Positions 1 to 9,422 of a stretch of 64,000 nucleotides of DNA are shown piece after piece. Every line of letters begins with the position of its first letter. Within the stretch, counting starts at the first letter, position 1. The position numbers and the translations under genes are program-made. Where the stretch lies: NCBI RefSeq assembly GCF_022581195.2, contig NC_061463.1, positions 9,734,001-9,798,000 on the forward strand, read 5' to 3'. Origin of the DNA: Helicoverpa zea. Its lineage: Eukaryota; Arthropoda; Insecta; Lepidoptera; Noctuidae. The notes beneath the pieces were generated by a model. That model did not search any database and had not been told where the DNA came from. It saw only the letters and a program-made list of their open reading frames with translations.

Positions 1-2343
1 GGTGACATAAGGGGTGCTGCTAGGATCCTTTTCAGCAGCGATGTGGTGGCGCCGTACTCTCCAGAAACACTTGCCGCTCTGGAGAGTAAACACCCGGCTC
101 CCTCGGATGACCTCACTTTCCCCGACCCTCCAGATCTAAATTCCGACCACCTCACCGTTACAGCCCAACAAGTAGCTGGAGCCGTAGCTTCTTTCAGGAC
201 CGGCTCTGCCGGCGGCCTCGACGGCCTGAGCCCTCAACATCTGAAGGATCTTGTAGGTTCGGGCGCTGGGGAAGCTGGTGAGTCGCTTCTGAGGGAACTT
301 ACGGCTCTAGTTAATCTTATGCTCTCCGGCGGTGTGAACAATGCCGTCGTGGACGTGCTTTACGGAGCGAACTTATGTGCGCTCCGTAAAAAGGACGGCG
401 GCATTCGTCCCATTGCCGTAGGGTGTACATACAGGCGTATGGCAGCCAAAATTTGTTGCAAGCACTATCATGACGTGCTTGCTAACAAATTTCAGCCCCT
501 GCAACTCGGATTTGGTTCGAAAGGGGGCTGTGAGGCTGCTATACATGCTTTCTCCACATTTTTAGACTCAAAAAAAGGTGAGGTCATCCTTAAGGTTGAC
601 ATAAAGAACGCTTTTAATTCTGTTAACAGGGACACCTTGTTGGCCGAGGCTAAAAAAGAATTACCCGAAATTTATAGTTACCTTTGGCAATGTTACAGGC
701 ACCCTTCTAAATTACTATACAAGGACCATGTTTTGGAATCTGCAGTTGGATGCCAACAGGGTGACCCCCTTGGGCCGGTCATTTTCAGCTTGGCTATTCA
801 CCCCATAATAGAGAAACTAAATTCAAAATTTAACGCTTGGTATTTGGATGACGGGACCCTAGGAGGAGATAGAGAAACTGTTTACCAAGACCTCATATTC
901 CTAAAAGAAAAATTTCATTCGATTGGACTGGATCTAAATTTATCAAAATGTGAAATTTTTGTTCCTGACATCCCGGACAGACAGACAGTCATATCAAAAT
1001 TTAATGCCATAGCACCTCAAATTAAAATTCTGGACGAAACATCATTGCACCTCCTAGGTTCACCTATTTTGGAAGAAAGTTTCACAACATTCATAGATAA
1101 CAAAATTTCAAATTTTAATGACATTTCGGATAGACTTTTTAAAATTAATCTTCATTCGGCTTTTACCTTAGTAAAATACTGTTGTTTTGGCCCAAAATTT
1201 ATATACAACCTTCGCTCCTCTCCCTTATGGAAGCAGCCACATCTTTTAGACAGAATTGACCAAATTATCCGTTCTACTTTTACATCTGTTTTTAATTTGG
1301 CCTTGGACGACCGAGCGTGGCTTCAAGCCACCCTTCCGATCAGATTCGGTGGCCTCGGTGTCCGCAAAATTTCCAGTTTAAGTCTACCGGCGTTCCTATC
1401 CTCGGTCTGCGGCACTAAGGAGTTGACCAGAAAAATTTTAGCCCCTTCACTGGTCGATTCTGAGGTGCCGTGTCTGACTGATGGCATGAACGCCTGGAAA
1501 GTGGCTTGCCCAAACACAGCCTTCCCTGACAACCCGGCTTCCCAGAGACAGTGGGACGAGCCGCTCTGCAGATTGACGAGAAATAAACTAATTGAAACAT
1601 CTGTCAATACTGCTGAGCGTGCCCGCCTACTGGCTGTGGGAGAGTGGGAGTCAGGGTTATGGCTTCACGCACTGCCGTCACCCAGCGTTGGGACCATGCT
1701 GGGTGACACTACATTCCGGCTCGCTACATGCCTACGCCTCGGCGCTCCCACTGCGGCTCCGCATCGCTGCCAGTGCGGTGAATCTGTGGACCGCCTTGGG
1801 CACCATGGTCTTTCCTGTAGCAAAAGTGCTGGTCGCATGGCACGACACGCCAGCATAAATGACATTATCCGTCGTGCTCTTGTCACCGCCGGAGTGCCAG
1901 CCATTTTAGAACCCAGAGGCTTGGCGCGTGACGATGGCAAGAGACCAGACGGGATGTCTATAATGCCTTGGAAGATGGGAAGGTCTTTGGTGTGGGACGC
2001 AACCTGCGTCGACACCCTTGCACCTTCCCACCTTCCCAGTACGGCGAGCTGTGTCGGTGCAGCTGCTGCAGCCGCAGAAAACCTCAAGCGGCACAAATAT
2101 GTAAACCTCACCGGCAATTGCATTTTTGAGCCGTTTGGGGTTGAAACCCTGGGACCATGGGGCCCAAGTGCCCACAGACTCTTTCGAGAAATTAGTAAGC
2201 GATTAGTGGAGTCCACTCGTGACCAAAGGGCTGGCCTATACTTCGGTCAAAGGATATGCATTGCCATCCAGCGTGGCAATGCAGCCAGCCTTTTGGGCAC
2301 GATCCCAGCTGACAGCGATGCGGATGAATATTTTGATACTTAG
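1..2343 (+). CDS. Non-LTR retrotransposon reverse transcriptase, 5' part off window
   Basis: This frame is open from base 1 with no start codon of its own, so the protein begins left of the window; at least 780 codons are visible before the TAG at 2341-2343. It would copy element RNA into DNA at a nicked target. Reverse-transcriptase signatures appear in order: KKDGGIRPIAVG near base 390, the catalytic stretch VDIKNAFNSVNR near 595, QQGDPLGP near 755, and YLDDG at 841-855 with the two catalytic aspartates. Near 1770 there is a CxC...HH...C zinc-binding cluster (CQCGESVDRLGHHGLSC), and near 1945 RPDG followed by WDATCVD, which resembles the PD...D core of a restriction-like endonuclease. The visible frame has no internal stop. 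It sits in intron 1 of cueball-like gene A on the opposite strand. Non-LTR identity is firm; the restriction-like-endonuclease class is inferred from the C-terminal motifs. Confidence 0.8.
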   Translation, partial: GDIRGAARILFSSDVVAPYSPETLAALESKHPAPSDDLTFPDPPDLNSDHLTVTAQQVAGAVASFRTGSAGGLDGLSPQHLKDLVGSGAGEAGESLLRELTALVNLMLSGGVNNAVVDVLYGANLCALRKKDGGIRPIAVGCTYRRMAAKICCKHYHDVLANKFQPLQLGFGSKGGCEAAIHAFSTFLDSKKGEVILKVDIKNAFNSVNRDTLLAEAKKELPEIYSYLWQCYRHPSKLLYKDHVLESAVGCQQGDPLGPVIFSLAIHPIIEKLNSKFNAWYLDDGTLGGDRETVYQDLIFLKEKFHSIGLDLNLSKCEIFVPDIPDRQTVISKFNAIAPQIKILDETSLHLLGSPILEESFTTFIDNKISNFNDISDRLFKINLHSAFTLVKYCCFGPKFIYNLRSSPLWKQPHLLDRIDQIIRSTFTSVFNLALDDRAWLQATLPIRFGGLGVRKISSLSLPAFLSSVCGTKELTRKILAPSLVDSEVPCLTDGMNAWKVACPNTAFPDNPASQRQWDEPLCRLTRNKLIETSVNTAERARLLAVGEWESGLWLHALPSPSVGTMLGDTTFRLATCLRLGAPTAAPHRCQCGESVDRLGHHGLSCSKSAGRMARHASINDIIRRALVTAGVPAILEPRGLARDDGKRPDGMSIMPWKMGRSLVWDATCVDTLAPSHLPSTASCVGAAAAAAENLKRHKYVNLTGNCIFEPFGVETLGPWGPSAHRLFREISKRLVESTRDQRAGLYFGQRICIAIQRGNAASLLGTIPADSDADEYFDT

Positions 2344-2792
2344 TTTCCCTATAATAAGATCATTTTGTAAAACTATTGAATAAATTTTTAAGTAAACAAT
2401 TTGCAAGATAATTGTAATCGAGGTACCTATTGCTTAACCTATATACTTTCCAGCATATAAAAGTGATATCGATTACATTTTTTCAAACCTGATTAAAATT
2501 ATGTAGTCCATACACGGACGCTACGACTTACGTACCGTGACAATACCTACCTACATAACAATTATTGTTGTATAAGTAAAATATATTCGGTATTAGAAAT
2601 TACTATAATTTATTTTTACAGTTCCTACTTTATTAAAGAACCGTAGCCACAACTGACACAAATTGAACGAAAGGCTGTCTTATCTGTATGAGAAGAGGCC
2701 TGTACCCAAAAGTGAGCTGTCTAATATAGATATAATGCCCAATGATAAACGTAATGAAGTTCATAGGTTGATAAATACTGCTCTGTACTCAC
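2344..2792. other. Retrotransposon 3' flank and intron 1 of gene A
   Basis: AT-rich sequence between the retrotransposon stop codon and the splice donor of gene A exon 1. AATAAA-like sequence lies just after the stop (about 2378). I see no terminal repeat that fixes the element's 3' end and no exon. Confidence 0.5.
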
Positions 2793-2856
2793 CCCAGGAG
2801 TGGACTATCTGTACAGACAGCAGCACCAGCGCCCACACACTCAGCAGTTTGTACAT
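2793..2856 (-). CDS. Cueball-like paralogue A, signal-peptide exon only
   Basis: Read on the minus strand, an ATG at 2856-2854 opens 21 codons encoding a short N-terminus, a hydrophobic core (VWALVLLSVQIV) and the ending VHSW, then splits a glycine/aspartate codon after one base at a strong donor (GGG|GTGAGTACAG). Genes B and C have first coding exons of the same length (64 nt), same phase, same final SW and near-identical donors, so this is a third member of the family. The following exons must lie left of base 1, and a retrotransposon fills the visible part of the intron. Whether the gene is intact cannot be judged. Confidence 0.7.
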
Positions 2857-3159
2857 TGTAGCTCAGACACGGAGTGCACAACTAAACGCAACTTCAGATT
2901 ACAATACTCTGAGGAAATTGCAGATGCGTCCGACTACTGCGACTGCTTTCGAATTAATGAAGTTATTATAAAGCGTCTGAACGACAAAATCTTGAGATTT
3001 GTTCTCGAATTATATTTTTACTAATCGGACTTCCCCTGGTGCAATTTTTTCAAGGATAGCGATATGAGCGTTATCGAATTTGAACTCTGGACACCTTTGA
3101 TTATTGTCACACATACCACTACGTTACACTTATACTGAAACGATACCACATCTACATAT

Positions 3160-3305
3160 CTATACTAATATTACAAAGCTGAAGAGTTTGTTTGTTTGTT
3201 TGAACGCGCTAATCTCAGGAACTACTGGTCCGATTTGAAAAATTCTTTCAGTGTTAGATAGCACATTTATCGAGGAAGGCTATGGGCTATATATTATCAC
3301 GCTAA
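3160..3305. repeat. Dispersed lepidopteran repeat fragment
   Basis: Sequence beginning CTATACTAATATTACAAAGC and containing the (GTTT)n and CTCAGGAACTACTGGTCC style of a repeat very common in moth genomes. A related stretch lies near 33528-33610 (TAGATAGCCC, TTATCGAGGA). Identification rests on recalled repeat style and no search was possible. Confidence 0.5.
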
Positions 3306-3311
3306 GGCTAA

Positions 3312-3498
3312 CCGGATTCAGCTGAGTACCAGTGCTTAACATGAAGCGACTGCCTATCTGACCTTCTCAACCCAAATACCCGGGCAACCCAATACCCCTT
3401 GGTTAGAAAAGTTGCATTGGTACTTGCCTGACCTGGAATCGAACCCGCGCCCTCATACTTAAGAGGTTGGTTCTTTACCCACTAGGCCACCACGACAA
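3312..3498 (-). repeat. tRNA-derived SINE, minus orientation, internally deleted
   Basis: On the minus strand it starts GTGGCCTAGTGGGTAAAGAA, followed by a tRNA-like B box (GGGTTCGATTCCAGGTCAGG) and a 3' part matching CTGGTACTCAGCTGAATCCGG. It is the same family as the copies at 7313, 18324, 33189 and 59465. The middle of the unit is missing. Confidence 0.75.
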
Positions 3499-3557
3499 AT
3501 GTTTGTGTGTGTGACATATACATACATAGTATCATATTTGTACATTATATTTATACT

Positions 3558-3766
3558 AGCTGGTGCCCGCGACTTCGTCTGCGCAGGTTTAGTATTTCGA
3601 ACAATATGTTTACAAATTGTAGCCTATGTGTTATTCTGATGTATAAGCTATATTATTGTAAAGTTTCATTAAAATCCATTCAGTAGTTTTTGCGTGAAAG
3701 AGTAACAAACATCCATACATCCATACATACAAACTTTCGCGTTTATAATATTAGTAGGGTTATATA
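3558..3766 (+). repeat. Dispersed repeat of the ACTAGCT...TAATATTAGTAG type
   Basis: Begins ACTAGCTGGTGCCCGCGACT and ends with short CATACATC direct repeats and TTTATAATATTAGTAGGG. This layout is typical of an abundant short non-autonomous repeat of Lepidoptera. A truncated relative begins at 44999 (ACTAGCTTCTGCCAGCGAC). No coding content. Confidence 0.55.
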
Positions 3767-4472
3767 GTAGGATGTACAAACTACAAAAGACAGACTTTAG
3801 GAAGTTCAAAAAAACAGTTCACAATAGATCAGACAAATTGCTCTTTTGTTTATTTTAGAAGACACTAATGCACAAGATTTAATAAAGAATTGACATGTTA
3901 TAATTATTATCCGCAGTCGCCGTCGTTTACGGTGTTGCTGGTCTGGCTGTACCTAAGAAGTAATGCCCGTTTTCACCAACGAATACCTAAATTTAGGGAG
4001 CATTTACGGAACACTTAATAAGAATTTCAATTTCACCAAAGCCTAGGTGTCAATTTTAACCTCAAAATTTCACTTAAACTTGGGGGCCCGATTGATGCCT
4101 GCTTAAACAACCCCTATCATTATCATGACAGAATACAAACATATTTTGAACCGTTTCTGGCGATGGATAGTGAAATGAAACGTAAAGTTTTAGAAAGTTT
4201 AGAAGCTGTGGAGGTTGTGGATATGTAAAATAATAATCATTAGAAGACCACGTACCTATCTTACGTGAAAGAGCAGATGACTGAGAAATAAGTACGATGA
4301 TCATGACTTTTTTATAAGATTATAGATTATCACTTGCTATGAATGCACTTGCTAGGTCGTGATGTCACTGAATTATTCAAAAATAGTCCTGCATGTCCAT
4401 AAATACACAGACCATAACAGATGCAAATCTGATAATCACTGATGTAGTTTCGCGGTGGCCGGGACAACTATA

Positions 4473-4934
4473 GGCCTATTCAGACCTAAGCGGTATTCGC
4501 TACCGTCTACGGCAGAGAAAACCCTGTGGGTATGCGGTAATATGACTGTTCAGACCTAAGCGGTATTCGCTACCACCTGCGACAGAGAAAACCCAGTGGG
4601 TATGCGATAATATTACTGTTGATGTTCGGGATGTATGCCGCTGCTGCCGCGCGGTATGTACTTCTACCCACAGCGGCAGTGAATATCGCTTACGTCGCTC
4701 TAGCCGCGGTATAGTTATCGGCACGGATATTGAGCCCTGACCTTCACCTGCGCAGAAGCCATTTATTGGTTTATTGCCTTATGTGTACAGTGCGCAAAGC
4801 GATCCCCACACTTCCGCCGAGAGCTCAATATCCGTGCCGGTAACTATACTTGATACTAAATACCTGAGCGAAACCCGCGCGGTATCTACCTCTACCCACA
4901 GCGGCAGCGAATATCGCTCAGGTTTGAATAGGCC
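4473..4934. mobile_element. Nested MITE with GGCCTATTCA inverted ends and a 71-bp tandem repeat
   Basis: Left end GGCCTATTCAGACCTAAGCG and right end complementary to GGCCTATTCAAACCTGAGCG, each followed by a TATTCGCT motif. The unit from about 4479 to 4548 is repeated at about 4549-4618 with a few changes. An inner inverted pair, TGAGC...CTCAA with ATATCCGTGCC, adds further dyad symmetry. The target duplication is not clear. Non-coding. Confidence 0.6.
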
Positions 4935-5375
4935 TTAAATACCAAAACTGCAGTAGATACCAATGATTCAAAAATGGTGAATATGGAGGAGCCTATCTCC
5001 TAGGTGATAGGGGATACCCTCTGGAGGTAAGAAGTAGGCTAACATTGAACATAATAAATTATGTAAATTAAAACAAAGATAGTAAACAAATATTTTAATA
5101 TTAGTCCTCATATGATGTACCAAACATTATCATCATCCTCCTGCACCAATTCAATTTGGGGTGGGCTGGGCGCAGCATGTTTTTACACGTCTTTTCAATT
5201 TCTCTCACCACCTGAAACTAAATAAATATAATAAATCTATAATTTTAACCCCATACTTAAATCCATCAACTCATGGAGAACAAAAATACGATGAAACCAC
5301 ATTAAAACAAGGAACACAGTTGAACGGCAATATCTTAATACACTATATTATTATACACAGATATTATTCACATTT

Positions 5376-5550
5376 ACCTGTAAACGGTTCCTATCGGATT
5401 AAAACTATTTGTGACTGGATCCAAGCTTTGTTTTTGGCTTCGTTCGTGGTCCCATCCGTTTTTTGTTTAATATTGTGTCTCTATGAGACGTCAGCAATTT
5501 CACTAGCTTGTCTTTTTCTTCTGTAAGAAAGGTTTATCCTCGTTTTCTCT
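5376..5550 (-). pseudogene. Decayed Harbinger accessory (Myb/SANT-like) coding remnant
   Basis: On the minus strand, two frames joined by frameshifts give segments such as KLVKLLTSHRDTILNKK and TDGTTNEAKNKAWIQ. These resemble VELLTSLVAQHKSILENKKSD and the following residues of the intact accessory protein at 54766-56219. Stops and shifts break the frame, so it is non-functional. The match was judged by eye over about 45 residues. Confidence 0.5.
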
Positions 5551-6133
5551 TCTCTGCCAAAATAAACTTATCTATTCAACAATAATAAACCAAACCCAAA
5601 ATTAACCTCAACTCAATGTACACATATACACATCAGTCAATTTGACAAACGCGCGAATGACATAGGTAAAAATTGACCTGTAGAAAACCTCTTTACTGTT
5701 TTATTGCATAAAACATAGCGTAATGTAGTTTAAGTTAAATTAAAATAACATCACAAGAACAAAAACTTACAGGCTTTAGTAATATATACTCGATAGACGT
5801 TTATTTCTTAAGAAGTACAGAAAAATCATTTTATCGATAAAATATCGACTTTGCATTATCGTTTGTAGAACTAGTAATCTGTCACTTACTTAAGGGATCC
5901 ATGTACAAGTGTGGTGAAAATGAATTTAGGTAGGTGTCAAATTGGGAGGAGTCCTTATTAAAAGTAGCATTTAGATAGGGAAACGGTAAGAGGTTGTTGG
6001 TGAAAACGGGCATAAGTCGCTAGGAGTAAGTTCGCTTTCAAATAGACCGGACAATCCGCTACTTAGGAAGCGCTAGTAGGATGAGACCATATCGATCAAT
6101 AAATACAGTTTTGTGCAATTATTACAAGCTGTT

Positions 6134-6139
6134 TTTATT
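6134..6139 (-). promoter_or_regulatory. Candidate polyadenylation signal of gene B
   Basis: AATAAA on the minus strand about 50 bases downstream of the gene B stop codon at 6191-6193. A suitable position for the transcript end, but not proven. Confidence 0.4.
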
Positions 6140-6190
6140 GAGTAAGACAAAGATTACACAAAATAAGGCACTTGCATACTGATCGAAATC

Positions 6191-6464
6191 TTATTCAGAT
6201 TCTATTTCAAAATTTACAATCAATTTGCCATTCACTTTTCGCCGATTAAACAACAAATCGACCAAAGTATAGTTTTTATCCCCTGAACTGAACGCAGGGC
6301 TAACTGTGTCGTTTACGATAGCTTCACATCTGGAACCACGGTAATTTCCACTGCATTGGCAGAGTGGTTCATTCTCTTCAGTAAAGTAACAAACACCGTT
6401 GTTCAGACAGTAATTGAAGCACATGTTGATGTCGCACCTCGCTCCAGAATAACCAGACTCACAT
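6191..6464 (-). CDS. Gene B exon 4 (EGF 2-3 and novel C-terminus)
   Basis: Acceptor TTGTTTCAG before CESGYSGARC. EGF 3 runs from CFNYCLNNGVC to GSRC; a tail containing DLLFNRRKVNGKLIV then ends at TAA 6193-6191. In gene C the matching exon is followed by a membrane-segment exon; here the frame terminates instead. Confidence 0.8.
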
Positions 6465-9370
6465 CTGAAACAAAAACCGTGTTAAAGAGAGAGAAGGATC
6501 ATCGAAAACCACGAGTGGGACAACCAGGAGCTTCAAAATATACTTTACCCGCAAGAGGGTACCCCCTCATCACTGACACTGCAGGTGCCGTAGTTGCAAT
6601 AGTTCTGACAGACTGACACATCGCATCTCTCGCCGATGTAGCCAGGTGCGCATGTGCAAGATGTGGCATTAGCCTTCTCACCATGAACACAAATGAGGCT
6701 CTCGACCTCCGAAATAATACGACGAGAGGTTTCGTTCTCTGAATTATCTTGTAGCAAACCAGTTAAAGCTTTACATTCCTGAATTCCCTTAGTTTGTTCT
6801 TCAAGTGTATATTTCGCAACAATACTAGACGGAATTTCAGAGTACGAACTACCGATCTGCTTTAATGTTCCTAAAATATGAAGTTTTGAATCTTTCCAAA
6901 CGGCTTTCTGTTGATTTTCGATTAAATATACAAAATCTTTTGACACAGTTAATGCTCTAGGTAGATTGGTTCCGTGCAATAATTCATCTTTATTGTTTCC
7001 TTCTAAATCTGAATACTTTACTCTGTACGTGCACGTGTCGTCGTGTCTGATATCAATCCAGAACATTTTGTTTATTTGAGGATCGATGACAAGGCGATGA
7101 GGTTCTTGGATGTCCTGGTCTATCAATACTGCTCTGTCGGAGCCATCAAATCTTACTTTTTCTATTGCGGGCTTCATAGAGCTTGTACTAGTCCAGTAAA
7201 CAAACCTGCAAGTTTAAAACAACATTTAATTAATTTATATAATAGATTCAGTTCATAGTGGAAAGAGATTGGTAGTTATTTACTGCGATGATCTATTTAC
7301 CAAAAAAATCAAAAGTAGTGTTGGCCTTGTGGGTAAAGAACCAACCTCTCAAGTAAGAGGGCATGGGTTCAATTCCAGGTCAGGCAAGTACCATTGCAAC
7401 TTTTCTAAATTTGTATGTACTTTTTATGTATATCTTGGACACTATAGTTCGGCCATTCAGAGAATGCGTTCCTGACACGTCGCGATTGAACTGACGACGT
7501 AACTACATTCATTGATTATTGATATAATAATGTTGTTTTAATGCTCCTCAATTGTTAAAACGGTAAACAACCAGCAAAAATATTTTTATCGTAACTGCAA
7601 CGCCATTGCAAAGTTACGTCGTCAGTTCAATCGCGACGTGTCAGGAACGCATTCTCTGAATGGCCGAACTATAATGTCTGTGTTTAGATGGCGCATTAAA
7701 CTGTAGGTCCCGGTTGGCATTAAATATCCTTGGGTGTCGTTACTAGTGGTCAGAAGCCAGTAAGTCTGACATCAGTGGTAAGTCTGACATCACTGGTACT
7801 CAGCTGCATCTGTTTAGACTGGAATCGTAGCTGGTAAAAGGCTCGGAATATGGATGATGGATTTACTTACCCTGAACAGCTATCGACAGCGATAGCCCTC
7901 GGATTCTCTTCATCCAACCGGAGTACAATCCTTTCGTTTAAGTTGTTTTCATGTGAAGGCTTGAGGGTCATCGAGTGTATACTTTTATCCTCAATCCAAA
8001 ATAATAATTCTTTTACTGGATCGATAGCGAAACTAATTATCTCTTTCGTCGTTAGTATGGCCTGAAAGTCGTTGGATGTGAAGTTAAATCTGTATAGGGA
8101 AGAGTTGTCTGTCTGTTGGTCGACGATCAGGAGCGTGTCGTGGAGTGCGTCGTAAGCTAACGCCGTGAGGTTCTTAAACTGGTGGCTAGTCATGCTGTGT
8201 GTTATCGTATCGTTTTTAAAAAAATCTATTCGTTTTCCCGAAGTTGTTGCGATATCTGAAAAAGAGGCGCAAGATTGCGAATGTTTGAGTAGGTTTATGA
8301 CTTCAGTTTTAAACGACTGACCAGTTTTTTTAAGGCGACGAATTGGTAAACAATAATTCCATAACCGGCACGCGCATCTAAGGGGCCAAGAGGGAACGGA
8401 GCGTCTGAGCGCGAACTATAAGTCGTAAGCGACAAAATGGTTTTGTAATTTTATTATTTAGAAATGAAAATTTGATAAAAATTCCTTCCACAATTTTAAA
8501 GAGTATGTATATACTCAACTACTAAAAAAGTTAAGAGGCTTAAATCGGTCCCGTTTGCCCATAATATGAGAATCTCTTTTTTTTTAAAGAGATATGTTTG
8601 ATATATTTTTCTCTGTTATAAGTTACCTAATCATGTTTTGAAGTCTAACAAAATAAGGTTTATATCATAAACTTTCAGTAACAAGTTGTATTTTGATCCG
8701 TTTTGTATTTACTGAGAAAAATTGAGATTCTTGGCGCCAAAATTTCCAATTCGTCCTCTTAAGAAAATTGGAATAACATATATATGATTTTATCCGGTTG
8801 CGGAATGTAGTTTAATCGCTTGCGATGGGTGAAATCGATAGCGGAAAGTCATTTTGTAGATCCAACCAAATGCGTCTCGATCTAATACCTCTACTTATAA
8901 ACTCGATCAAGAATCAAGATCTCTATTTGCTAACAATGTAGGTACAAGCTTAAGATGTTACATGTAAATCGTTGGTATTTAGAAATATAAACAAAATTCT
9001 CAATTACATAGTAAAACTATTTGAGTGTTTGTTCTTTTACACGATTATTCAAAAGTCTGTTCATTAAAATAAAGACAATACCTACCGTGCACTATATTGG
9101 TGGGAGCTTCTTTCACACTCCAGAGAGTAACACACAATAGAATCCACAATAATATTTATTTAGGAGAAAATTATAAATACATTTTCATGAAAGCACAATG
9201 ACATGACACAACACAGACAACCCATTTTTTTTATATTATTCTTTTTAAGTACTCCAAATTCAAATTGGTTAATAGGCCAGTAGGCCGACAAGTAGTAATA
9301 ATTGAAACTTTAACACGCCCCCTCAATTTTTAACCCCCGACGCAAAAACGACGGGGTGTTATAAGTTTGA

Positions 9371-9422
<52 letters not shown>

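Larger units (their letters stand above)
3964..6012. mobile_element. Degenerate PIF/Harbinger-like DNA transposon
   Basis: Terminal inverted repeats TGCCCGTTTTCACCAAC (left) and its complement (right, ending at 6012) are flanked by TAA at 3961-3963 and 6013-6015, the 3-bp duplication typical of PIF/Harbinger. A decayed minus-strand reading segment near 5376-5550 resembles the Myb/SANT-like accessory protein of the intact Harbinger at 54231-57870. A second element is nested at 4473-4934. No intact transposase is present. It lies between genes A and B. Confidence 0.65.

Noticed and set aside
1665..2216. 183-codon minus-strand frame
   Set aside because: Shadow of the retrotransposon ORF; no domain.
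2663..2971. 102-codon plus-strand frame over gene A exon 1
   Set aside because: Antisense to a signal-peptide exon with matching paralogues; no family of its own.
5161..5526. 121-codon plus-strand frame
   Set aside because: Lies opposite a decayed Harbinger accessory remnant and resembles no protein.
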